Source: G963667675 sp965249215 (GTDB lineage: Bacteria; Chloroflexota; Dehalococcoidia; Lucifugimonadales; UBA3495). Taken from it: DNA of 64,000 nucleotides. A program made the position numbers and the translations under genes. The stretch covers positions 744,001 to 808,000 of the forward strand of contig CBDFLN010000001.1 of the NCBI GenBank assembly GCA_965249215.1, in the 5' to 3' direction. Below, piece by piece: positions 1 through 7,375 of this stretch; position 1 is the first letter of the stretch, and each line of letters opens with the position of its first letter. The notes beneath the pieces were generated by a model, which ran no database searches, had not been told where the DNA came from, and worked only from the letters and a program-made list of their open reading frames with translations.

Positions 1-252
1 CGGCTGGTTGTCGGTCTGGCACAGACTCCTGACAAGAGATAACGAGGCGGCTTTCCTGGCATTCTCCCTCTGCGCTAGGGAGAGACCGTTCAAGTCGATG
101 CGGGTAAAGCAGAACGCCAGTGGTTTACCCCGGTCTGAGGTTTCAAAGAGGGCTGCTCTTATCCCACTGCCGTGTTCCTCTTCAACGAACTGCAGCCACA
201 CCACAGTGCTGCGGCAATCGCAGCAAGTCACGTCGTCGAATTGATCCTGCAA
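1..252 (-). CDS. Unknown protein, 5' part only, next gene of the DUF2791-like operon
   Basis: Reading the minus strand from a TTG at 252-250 gives an uninterrupted 84-codon frame that runs out of the window at base 1. The TTG directly follows an in-frame TAA and has a GAGGGG Shine-Dalgarno-like stretch about eight bases upstream. It begins 36 nt after the restored stop codon of the ATPase gene, on the same strand. Early residues include a CCDCR cluster, possibly metal-binding, followed by a mixed hydrophilic sequence. The composition looks like a real protein, but I do not recognise the family. Overlapping plus-strand frames here look like shadows. The gene is probably the last visible member of the operon; its product and length are unknown. 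Confidence 0.5.
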   Translation of the reverse strand, partial: MQDQFDDVTCCDCRSTVVWLQFVEEEHGSGIRAALFETSDRGKPLAFCFTRIDLNGLSLAQRENARKAASLSLVRSLCQTDNQP

Positions 253-288
253 TTAGACATCCCCTCACGGCAAAGGACCGGGCGTCCG

Positions 289-317
289 CTATTCAGTGTC
301 GTCGGCGTCATCTTTAG
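289..317 (-). pseudogene. 3' end fragment of DUF2791/BrxD-like ATPase gene (last 8 codons)
   Basis: This short stretch carries the last codons (DDADDTE and a TAG stop at 291-289) of the ATPase gene whose other pieces lie at 2042-2696 and 4445-5046. It is separated from the middle fragment by an IS1380-family element flanked by TTTAG duplications (313-317 and 2037-2041). Joining the pieces with one copy of the duplication keeps the reading frame. As the gene stands, the middle fragment instead reads into the IS end and gains an unrelated tail of about 20 residues. Confidence 0.7.
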
Positions 318-2036
318 CCCGAATCCACCGAAGGACACCGATGGACGGCGTGAGGAAAGCGGAAGGGGGATGAGGGAGCTACAGGGGAAATAGCCTGGGT
401 TCCATTTGGGGTAGGGAGGTCGGCGGACGGTCTTCATCGCCGCACAGGGGCCCCTATGGGCGTCTGCAGGAGCTGCGATGCGCGGGATGGCGAGAGAATA
501 CGCAGCAGGGAACTCTCTCGGACCGGGCTGGCGCGAGTCTGCGGGGATCTTCGGTTGTCCGGTGGGTGGGTCGGTCGCCGACGGTGCCGTCAGGCCGGGA
601 GTGGAATGGCTCGCAGCCGGGCCAAGGCGCGGCTGAACTTCTCAGCCCAAGGCCAGCGATCCGGAAGATGCAGGGTCAACCGGCGTGCCGAGCGGGTGAG
701 CCGTCCGGCCAGGGAGAAGAACCGCCGCCGGAGGGTCTTGGTGGTGGCTATCCGCTCTCCCAGACCGATCCGCGCGGTCCAGCGGGCCAGGTTGTGGGCC
801 ATCGTCTGGACGGCCAGCCAGGCGCCGTTGGCGGCGAAGCGGCCCGAGGGGAGATGGTTGAGCCCGACGCCGTACTTGAGGTCGCGTATGGCATTCTCGA
901 TCTCGGCGTGGCGGCGATGGTCAGCCTCCAGTTCGAGCAACTCCCCGTCCCGGTCGGTGATGAAGCCGTGATAGCTGTATTTGGCGAAGAGGGCCAACTG
1001 GGAACCGGGCGTGGGCTTCACACGCCGGACGATGAGCCGCACCGGCGCGGCGTCAGGTTCACTCTGGAAGGGAGTGCAGGTGGTCTCGGCCACATCGGCG
1101 GCGCCGTCCATCCAGTAGGGAATGGGAGTCCAGGCATCCTCGGGTATCGTCTCGATGAGATTGCGCAGGCTCTTGTGCTGGCGGATGGTGATGGAGAAGC
1201 GGACATCCATCTTGCGGCAGACGGATACCACGCCATGAGTGTAGAACCCGCTGTCGGCCCGTAGCGTGAGTCGTCCGTTGGCCCCGGCGTAGCGTACCCG
1301 CCCCACCGTCTCCCGCAGAAAGTGGGCGGCGCCCCGGGCGGTGTTGGCGCGGCCCTCGCGCAGCCGGGACATCAGCACGTCGCCGGTGCCGGCGGCGACG
1401 GCCAACAGCGGGTGATAGCCCCGCTTGCCGGTATAGCCGTGGTGGCGTGCGCCCTCCTTGGCCAGTCCGTAGGTCTCGCAGATGGTGGAGTCCAGGTCAA
1501 TGGTCAGGGGCCCGTCGCCGGGTCCCGCCCCGGCCTGCCAAGCCCGGGCCAGCAACTCGCGGCTCACCCGGTCGAGTTGACGGACGTGGCCCCACCGGAA
1601 GCTGCGCAGGAAGGTGCCCAGGGTGGATGGCGCCTTGACCGTGCCGCCCAGGGTGCAGGCCGTCCCCCCGGTGCGCAACACATCGGCGTCGTCAATGCAG
1701 TCGCCCCCAGCCAGCGCAGACGCCACCAGCGTCATCATCTTGTCGCTCGTGTTCGCCCGCCCCGGGGCATCGCCCAGGTCGAGGCGCTGCCGGACGAGTT
1801 CGGGCAGGCCGAGGTGCCGCGCCAGGGTGGCCGGAAGGAGCAGCCCGGCATTGGCCACCAAGCGGCGGTCGTCGAAGGTGATTTGGATCCGGTCGGGGTG
1901 GTTGCGTGGCAGCATCTATTGGGTGCTCCTTTTCCGGGGTCGGTTTTTTGCTACAAAACCATTATCCCAGAAGCACAGGAGCACCTTCTTGCCGCTTCAG
2001 GACGCTAACCCGACGCCCTCCTTCGGTGGATTCGGG
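318..2036 (-). mobile_element. IS1380-family insertion sequence, copy 1
   Basis: The element is 1719 bp long. It is bounded by an 18-bp perfect terminal inverted repeat, CCCGAATCCACCGAAGGA, at 318-335 and its complement at 2019-2036. It is flanked by the 5-bp direct repeat TTTAG (313-317, 2037-2041), which marks a clean insertion. It carries one transposase gene on the minus strand and about 270 bp of non-coding sequence at its left end. Near-identical copies lie at 2697-4444 and 33634-35352. It is inserted in the last codons of the BrxD-like ATPase gene. Confidence 0.93.
590..1915 (-). CDS. IS1380-family transposase (copy 1)
   Basis: This is a 441-residue DDE transposase of the IS1380 group (RNase-H fold), intact and full length for the family. 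The catalytic aspartates appear to lie in DLDSTICETYG (about residues 141-151) and LRADSGFYT (about residues 219-227). The glutamate is in the C-terminal HAEIENAIRDLKYG stretch, which matches the family's conserved region. It starts at ATG 1915, just inside the right end of the element. The product is identical to that of the other copies in the window, indicating recent spread and probably continuing activity. Long plus-strand frames across it are antisense shadows of a GC-rich gene. Confidence 0.93.
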   Translation of the reverse strand: MLPRNHPDRIQITFDDRRLVANAGLLLPATLARHLGLPELVRQRLDLGDAPGRANTSDKMMTLVASALAGGDCIDDADVLRTGGTACTLGGTVKAPSTLGTFLRSFRWGHVRQLDRVSRELLARAWQAGAGPGDGPLTIDLDSTICETYGLAKEGARHHGYTGKRGYHPLLAVAAGTGDVLMSRLREGRANTARGAAHFLRETVGRVRYAGANGRLTLRADSGFYTHGVVSVCRKMDVRFSITIRQHKSLRNLIETIPEDAWTPIPYWMDGAADVAETTCTPFQSEPDAAPVRLIVRRVKPTPGSQLALFAKYSYHGFITDRDGELLELEADHRRHAEIENAIRDLKYGVGLNHLPSGRFAANGAWLAVQTMAHNLARWTARIGLGERIATTKTLRRRFFSLAGRLTRSARRLTLHLPDRWPWAEKFSRALARLRAIPLPA

Positions 2037-2041
2037 TTTAG

Positions 2042-2696
2042 ATTCCCGTTCCAAGTCGGCATCTTCTTCATAGGTGTGGCGGTACTCGTCGCCCTCGGTT
2101 TCAGGGCGGGAGTCCGGGTAGAGCCGCAACAAGTCCCACTGGTTGATGGAGGCCCGGACTTTGTAGCGCATCCGGTTCCGATAACCGGCTCCTCCTGCCC
2201 CAACTTCCAGCGATGGAGCATCCCAGGAATAGGCGACGCTGTAGATGTTCCGCAGCTTCTGCACGGTGGCATTCACATCAGCATCGCTGGGAGGGTTCAG
2301 TGGAACCGCTTCTCGTTCAATCAACCTCATGCCAGCTTCGGAGCGGGCCGCGACAGCGTCGTCGTTGCGCGCCCTGAGCCGCGGCCCCACATAGTCACGG
2401 TCCTTTTTGCCATCAGCCCCGATAACGGCTGTGGCAAAGTCATCGGTAACGGTCCCAACTACCACCAGGCCAGGATAAGCCTCACCGGCCGCTTGTCCCA
2501 TCCAGCGGGTTACCTCGGCGTAAGATCTCCCACGCTGCAATAGCGAGTAGGAGCCAACCAGTTCCAACTCATCGAGCAGCACTACCCAACCCTTATAACC
2601 CGCTGCTTTAATCAACTGAATGGCGAACCGTAACCGCTGCGGCGGCAACTCACTGGCTTTGGGAGCTCGGAAGGGAAAGCTTTGCAACTGCCTAAT
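2042..2696 (-). pseudogene. Middle fragment of DUF2791/BrxD-like ATPase gene
   Basis: This is the C-terminal half of the ATPase, residues about 201-418 of the restored 426-residue protein. It carries the Walker B-like segment WVVLLDELELV (about residues 236-246). That is followed by a sensor-type region with VVGTVTDDF and a YxNR-type stretch, as expected for BREX-associated DUF2791 ATPases. It is cut at its 5' side by IS copy 2 (duplication CTAAT, 2692-2696) and at its 3' side by IS copy 1 (TTTAG). An ATG inside the left end of copy 2 (2816) reads outward into this fragment in frame, so a 284-residue hybrid could be translated. It is not the intact protein. Confidence 0.75.
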
Positions 2697-4444
2697 CCCG
2701 AATCCACCGAAGGACACCGATGGACGGCGTGAGGAAAGCGGAAGGGGGATGAGGGAGCTACAGGGGAAATAGCCTGGGTTCCATTTGGGGTAGGGAGGTC
2801 GGCGGACGGTCTTCATCGCCGCACAGGGGCCCCTATGGGCGTCTGCAGGAGCTGCGATGCGCGGGATGGCGAGAGAATACGCAACAGGGAACTCTCTCGG
2901 ACCGGGCTGGCGCGAGTCTGCGGGGATCTTCGGTTGTCCGGTGGGTGGGTCGGTCGCCGACGGTGCCGTCAGGCCGGGAGTGGAATGGCTCGCAGCCGGG
3001 CCAAGGCGCGGCTGAACTTCTCAGCCCAAGGCCAGCGATCCGGAAGATGCAGGGTCAACCGGCGTGCCGAGCGGGTGAGCCGTCCGGCCAGGGAGAAGAA
3101 CCGCCGCCGGAGGGTCTTGGTGGTGGCTATCCGCTCTCCCAGACCGATCCGCGCGGTCCAGCGGGCCAGGTTGTGGGCCATCGTCTGGACGGCCAGCCAG
3201 GCGCCGTTGGCGGCGAAGCGGCCCGAGGGGAGATGGTTGAGCCCGACGCCGTACTTGAGGTCGCGTATGGCATTCTCGATCTCGGCGTGGCGGCGATGGT
3301 CAGCCTCCAGTTCGAGCAACTCCCCGTCCCGGTCGGTGATGAAGCCGTGATAGCTGTATTTGGCGAAGAGGGCCAACTGGGAACCGGGCGTGGGCTTCAC
3401 ACGCCGGACGATGAGCCGCACCGGCGCGGCGTCAGGTTCACTCTGGAAGGGAGTGCAGGTGGTCTCGGCCACATCGGCGGCGCCGTCCATCCAGTAGGGA
3501 ATGGGAGTCCAGGCATCCTCGGGTATCGTCTCGATGAGATTGCGCAGGCTCTTGTGCTGGCGGATGGTGATGGAGAAGCGGACATCCATCTTGCGGCAGA
3601 CGGATACCACGCCATGAGTGTAGAACCCGCTGTCGGCCCGTAGCGTGAGTCGTCCGTTGGCCCCGGCGTAGCGTACCCGCCCCACCGTCTCCCGCAGAAA
3701 GTGGGCGGCGCCCCGGGCGGTGTTGGCGCGGCCCTCGCGCAGCCGGGACATCAGCACGTCGCCGGTGCCGGCGGCGACGGCCAACAGCGGGTGATAGCCC
3801 CGCTTGCCGGTATAGCCGTGGTGGCGTGCGCCCTCCTTGGCCAGTCCGTAGGTCTCGCAGATGGTGGAGTCCAGGTCAATGGTCAGGGGCCCGTCGCCGG
3901 GTCCCGCCCCGGCCTGCCAAGCCCGGGCCAGCAACTCGCGGCTCACCCGGTCGAGTTGACGGACGTGGCCCCACCGGAAGCTGCGCAGGAAGGTGCCCAG
4001 GGTGGATGGCGCCTTGACCGTGCCGCCCAGGGTGCAGGCCGTCCCCCCGGTGCGCAACACATCGGCGTCGTCAATGCAGTCGCCCCCAGCCAGCGCAGAC
4101 GCCACCAGCGTCATCATCTTGTCGCTCGTGTTCGCCCGCCCCGGGGCATCGCCCAGGTCGAGGCGCTGCCGGACGAGTTCGGGCAGGCCGAGGTGCCGCG
4201 CCAGGGTGGCCGGAAGGAGCAGCCCGGCATTGGCCACCAAGCGGCGGTCGTCGAAGGTGATTTGGATCCGGTCGGGGTGGTTGCGTGGCAGCATCTATTG
4301 GGTGCTCCTTTTCCGGGGTCGGTTTTTTGCTACAAAACCATTATCCCAGAAGCACAGGAGCACCTTCTTGTATCCCAGAAGCACAGGAGCACCTTCTTGC
4401 CGCTTCAGGACGCTAACCCGACGCCCTCCTTCGGTGGATTCGGG
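2697..4444 (-). mobile_element. IS1380-family insertion sequence, copy 2 (29 bp longer)
   Basis: This is the same element as copy 1, with the same 18-bp terminal repeats (2697-2714 and 4427-4444) and flanking 5-bp direct repeat CTAAT (2692-2696, 4445-4449). It is 1748 bp, because a 29-bp stretch starting TATCCCAGAAGCACAGGAGC is tandemly duplicated near the right end, upstream of the transposase (about 4343-4400). It interrupts the BrxD-like ATPase gene between its Walker A and Walker B halves. Confidence 0.93.
2969..4294 (-). CDS. IS1380-family transposase (copy 2)
   Basis: This intact 441-residue transposase is identical in sequence to copy 1. The 29-bp tandem duplication lies upstream of its start, in the region between the right terminal repeat and the ATG at 4294. 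It could therefore alter transposase expression but not the protein. The DDE motifs are as in copy 1. Its orientation is the same as that of the interrupted host gene. Confidence 0.93.
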   Translation of the reverse strand: MLPRNHPDRIQITFDDRRLVANAGLLLPATLARHLGLPELVRQRLDLGDAPGRANTSDKMMTLVASALAGGDCIDDADVLRTGGTACTLGGTVKAPSTLGTFLRSFRWGHVRQLDRVSRELLARAWQAGAGPGDGPLTIDLDSTICETYGLAKEGARHHGYTGKRGYHPLLAVAAGTGDVLMSRLREGRANTARGAAHFLRETVGRVRYAGANGRLTLRADSGFYTHGVVSVCRKMDVRFSITIRQHKSLRNLIETIPEDAWTPIPYWMDGAADVAETTCTPFQSEPDAAPVRLIVRRVKPTPGSQLALFAKYSYHGFITDRDGELLELEADHRRHAEIENAIRDLKYGVGLNHLPSGRFAANGAWLAVQTMAHNLARWTARIGLGERIATTKTLRRRFFSLAGRLTRSARRLTLHLPDRWPWAEKFSRALARLRAIPLPA

Positions 4445-5046
4445 CTAATCTGCCGCAGTCCATCCTTTATCCTGGAAACCTTTATTCGGTCTCCCGCCCA
4501 AAAGGATTCAATCTCGCCGTTGAGTTCGAGGTCTCTGGCCCTCTCGTGGACGAGCAAGCTAGCCGGGAATATCGGGCTAAGATGGTTCGATTCGGCATCG
4601 TTTGCCCAACGGAAGAATGCTCCGTACTTTTCGGAATCCGGCCTTAACGCCTGTCCCAACTCCTCTATCAGTCGTCCGCCGCGATCGGGCATCCGCCCAT
4701 TATCCACCGCCGACTTGAAGACTTTGCCCAGGGCGTAGAGCGGCGTCTCTTTGCTGATGGCCACTTTGCTGCAAACGAACCCCTGGGAGAGGGCGTGATG
4801 CTCAAGGTGGTTGAGAAGGTGTGACTTTCCGGCGCCGAAACCGCCGGAAACCAACATGCCCAAAGAATCGGCTGGCGGGTCGTTGGCATCTATGGCTTGA
4901 TTCAACATGTCCGCGAAGCGGACTTCGGCTTGCGGCTGGTTGCAGCCCAATATTCGCACTGCCTCACGATTGGGAACACCATTGCGCAGCGCCTCAAGGG
5001 CCAATCGGTAGGTGAAGGCCGAGTCACCTTCAAGCATAACTACCAT
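4445..5046 (-). pseudogene. 5' fragment of DUF2791/BrxD-like P-loop ATPase, interrupted by IS1380
   Basis: This is the N-terminal 200 residues of a P-loop ATPase. The Walker A motif GGFGAGKSHLL is at about residues 68-78, followed by a VCSKVAISKETPLYALGKVF stretch. That arrangement resembles the BREX-associated DUF2791/BrxD ATPases. Adding 4445-5046, 2037-2691 and 289-312 gives 1281 nt, exactly 427 codons with no stop, which is close to the length of BrxD proteins. The gene starts four bases after the stop of the upstream gene, so it is translationally coupled. The family assignment is from remembered motifs, not from a search. As it stands the gene is disrupted, unless precise excision occurs or the two halves assemble. 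Confidence 0.75.
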
Positions 5047-5050
5047 CCTA

Positions 5051-6010
5051 CTAGTCGTCTTCCGACAGCCGCACCATCGCAGCTGCTGGGTTAACTAAGT
5101 TTCTGTCCCGAACGTCGTCCATTACCCGAGTGCGCAAAGCCGGGTAGATGCCATAGCCCCTCGGGGCGGTTTCGTCGATGAACGCTTGGTCGGATATTAT
5201 CACCAGCAACGTTCCCGACAACCTATCGACGCCGTCAACGAATTCACGCAGCAATTCGTAGTGCTCCATGGTCATGGCCCGGGTGTAACGCTTTTGACCG
5301 TCATAGGGTTGGCGGGCCAAAGTCACCCGGGAATTATCCAGCACGATTACCGTCCCAGCGTAGCCAGTGTGTCGGATCCAATAGAGCGCCGATTCGATGA
5401 AATACCTGGCCGTGGTGCGATTGATACTGGTGTAGATAGAGAACGGACGGATGTTACTTACCCTGGCATTGGCACCCGTCAGCCAATCCAGCAAAGGCTG
5501 ACCAGTATACTCTCCGCGAGGCTCTTCTCTCCTGCAGAGATGGCTCATGGCCACTCGGAAATCCTTGGCCATCATGGAGTTTTTCGAGACACTATCTTGT
5601 ATTGCCGGTCTGATATCCTCAATGACGAACTGCGATTCGAGTCCGTTGGCTTCGGCGATGGCGTCGAAAACGTTGGCAGAGGTGCTGGAATCAATGCCTT
5701 CAACACGATACCTGTTCTCGTGAGCCAACCGAAGAATCTGGCGGCGGGCTAGAAGCCGCCAATCAATCTGTGAAGCCAGTCCAGAGAAGATGTCTTGGGG
5801 CATGTGGGCCCGCATCGCTGCGGCATCCAATTCGACAAACGCGTAGTCCAATTCCAGGCAGGTGGCTTTCAGCGCGGCATGAACCTTTGGCCGCACCTCT
5901 TCCGGCGTAACTGCATACTTAATTGACCCGCCACCGTCCCGTATGAATGTAGATAGGTACTCGGCGTTGATGAATCGCATCCAGTTATCGAGAGAGATGG
6001 TGTTTGGCAT
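5051..6010 (-). CDS. Degenerate DUF2791-like (BrxD-like) protein without Walker A
   Basis: This 319-residue protein's overall pattern resembles a DUF2791 ATPase. It has WMRFINAEYLSTFIRDGGGS followed by IKY near the N-terminus, where active members have a GGxxxKF strand then a GxxGxGKT loop. Here the loop is replaced by TPEEVRPKVHAAL, so the phosphate-binding lysine is absent. Later come a GTVIVLDNSRV segment at the Walker B position (acidic pair reduced to DN) and YGIYPALRTRV near the C-terminus, like the family's Y-x-AL-x-x-R signature. Its ATG overlaps the upstream stop by one base, and its own stop is four bases before the true ATPase gene. I infer a non-hydrolysing partner of the downstream ATPase. 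A wholly different family is possible. Confidence 0.6.
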   Translation of the reverse strand: MPNTISLDNWMRFINAEYLSTFIRDGGGSIKYAVTPEEVRPKVHAALKATCLELDYAFVELDAAAMRAHMPQDIFSGLASQIDWRLLARRQILRLAHENRYRVEGIDSSTSANVFDAIAEANGLESQFVIEDIRPAIQDSVSKNSMMAKDFRVAMSHLCRREEPRGEYTGQPLLDWLTGANARVSNIRPFSIYTSINRTTARYFIESALYWIRHTGYAGTVIVLDNSRVTLARQPYDGQKRYTRAMTMEHYELLREFVDGVDRLSGTLLVIISDQAFIDETAPRGYGIYPALRTRVMDDVRDRNLVNPAAAMVRLSEDD

Positions 6011-6810
6011 CAGTGTGCCTCAGTGAACCGGACGCCGTAGTACTGGACATCCTGGCCATCGGGACCGACGAAAGAAAACAGCCCGCTGGCCCTCCGAGCG
6101 CCGGTAGATGATGGAAAGTCCACGGTGGCTCCTCTTCGAGTACTCTTGGACCCATTGATGTCTAGGAAATATAAGTCCCTGGCGAAGTCGGTGCGGTTAT
6201 ATTCACGGTTTTCGCCCGGCCTAGAAGTAAACATCTCGTAGATTATATCCAGTGGAATAACACGCCCCTGGCTACCCTTCACTAAGCGGCCCTGGGAGTC
6301 TTCTCGGGAGAGTCTTGAGTAGACGCTGTAAAGTGATTCAAGAAAGGCACCTGACTGGTAGCGGCTTCCTTTTTTCTGATTCTTCAGCAAGAGTTCGGCC
6401 AAATAGGACGGTCTGATTGTAGACGTCTGCTTCTTGTCAATCCTAACAGCTCGTGCACGGGGCAGGACTCTCAATATGGATGGATGGGAGATAAGCCGTC
6501 CGTCCTGCTCTTGTATAGCTAAGCCCTTTGCCGAGGCGGCGCGACAGAGTTCGGCAGAGTACCGGCTGTTGAGGTATTGTTCTTCTTCCTCTTCCCCAAA
6601 AGGCCAGATTTCGACCGTATTGACCACTTCTTGCCGTAGTGCGTCCAGATCGGAGTTCAGCCTGCTCTGCACACGCTTAATAGCCGCGATATTTCCCTCT
6701 TTCGCTGCCTTCAGCAGCTGCTTGGCCTGCGACACCAATTTTTCAGCCGACAGCCTAGTAGTAGTCGCGGCCCGTTCCGTATCGCTGAATGCCTGTTCAA
6801 AGCTGTCCAT
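6010..6810 (-). CDS. Unknown protein, first gene of the DUF2791-like operon
   Basis: This 266-residue protein is of unrecognised family. Residues about 10-75 are rich in A, K, E, R and L with heptad-like spacing, which suggests a coiled coil. An EEEEEQ acidic patch follows. The centre is basic (RIDKKQTSTIRPSYLAELLL), and the C-terminal third is rich in aromatic and glycine residues (SGLFSFVGPDGQDVQYYGV). No transmembrane segment or catalytic motif is evident. The stop codon overlaps the start of the degenerate DUF2791-like gene by one base, so the two are translationally coupled and probably act together. In BREX-like systems such a protein could be a DNA-contacting or structural subunit; that is only inference. 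Confidence 0.75.
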   Translation of the reverse strand: MDSFEQAFSDTERAATTTRLSAEKLVSQAKQLLKAAKEGNIAAIKRVQSRLNSDLDALRQEVVNTVEIWPFGEEEEEQYLNSRYSAELCRAASAKGLAIQEQDGRLISHPSILRVLPRARAVRIDKKQTSTIRPSYLAELLLKNQKKGSRYQSGAFLESLYSVYSRLSREDSQGRLVKGSQGRVIPLDIIYEMFTSRPGENREYNRTDFARDLYFLDINGSKSTRRGATVDFPSSTGARRASGLFSFVGPDGQDVQYYGVRFTEAH

Positions 6811-7375
6811 ACATTACTCCCCAACGTCGTGATATTCACTGGAGCAGACCAGATTAGATTAACATGACAGGTCATTAGGTCGTTTCCCGGAAACGTGGCC
6901 CACCTCACTCTGGCTTCAGAAGACGAGACCCTTGACACCCTTTGTTGTCTTGCTCACTGCGTGACACTGCAAGCAACCTGAACGTTAGTGGGAATGCAAA
7001 TGCGCCGAATGTCAATACTGTTCTGTTAAAGGCTGACCCGAGGATGTGACCAGTTCAATAAACGATGTAAGGCTAGCAACATTCATACCACTGGTCAACA
7101 AGCCGAATTCCCTCATAATAAATGTGGTTTGCCGGGGCATCGCTGCCGCCCAGTTGGTGTTGCCGGAGGGCGTGACGACGCGAGGCGGTGTGAAGGTGTG
7201 CTTCGTGGAACTTTTTGCGGTCTGGGTGCGTCTATATTCCTGTTACCGGCGGGGAGACCTTTACATCATTCCCCGAAGAGCACAACTTGGCGAGGACTGG
7301 TAGGCATTCCCCTGCCTGACCCCGCCCTAGATTCCGGATCTGGGGCCGGAATGACGGAAAAGGAGTGGACGCACC
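6811..7375. other. Divergent intergenic region
   Basis: About 565 bp lies between the minus-strand DUF2791-like operon and the plus-strand alpha-2-macroglobulin gene, so both promoters should be here. I found no convincing gene. The sequence between 6840 and 7110 is more AT-rich than its surroundings. A palindromic REP-like unit lies at 7331-7360. Confidence 0.6.
7331..7358. repeat. REP-like palindrome (ATTCCGG...CCGGAATGACGG type)
   Basis: ATTCCGG at 7331-7337 pairs with CCGGAAT at 7346-7352, followed by GACGG. The same core with the same GAATGACGG tail occurs at 27078-27105. A sister form, ATTCCCGC...GCGGGAATGACGG, occurs at 17291 and 19771. It resembles dispersed intergenic palindromes known in many bacteria. 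Confidence 0.6.

Noticed and set aside
456..2008. Long plus-strand frames of 171-228 residues across IS1380 copy 1 (also in copies 2 and 3)
   Set aside because: They are antisense shadows of the GC-rich transposase gene, identical in every copy. They lack recognisable motifs.
318..4444. Composite transposon formed by IS1380 copies 1 and 2
   Set aside because: Each copy has its own 5-bp target duplication and the DNA between them is part of the interrupted ATPase gene, so they inserted separately.
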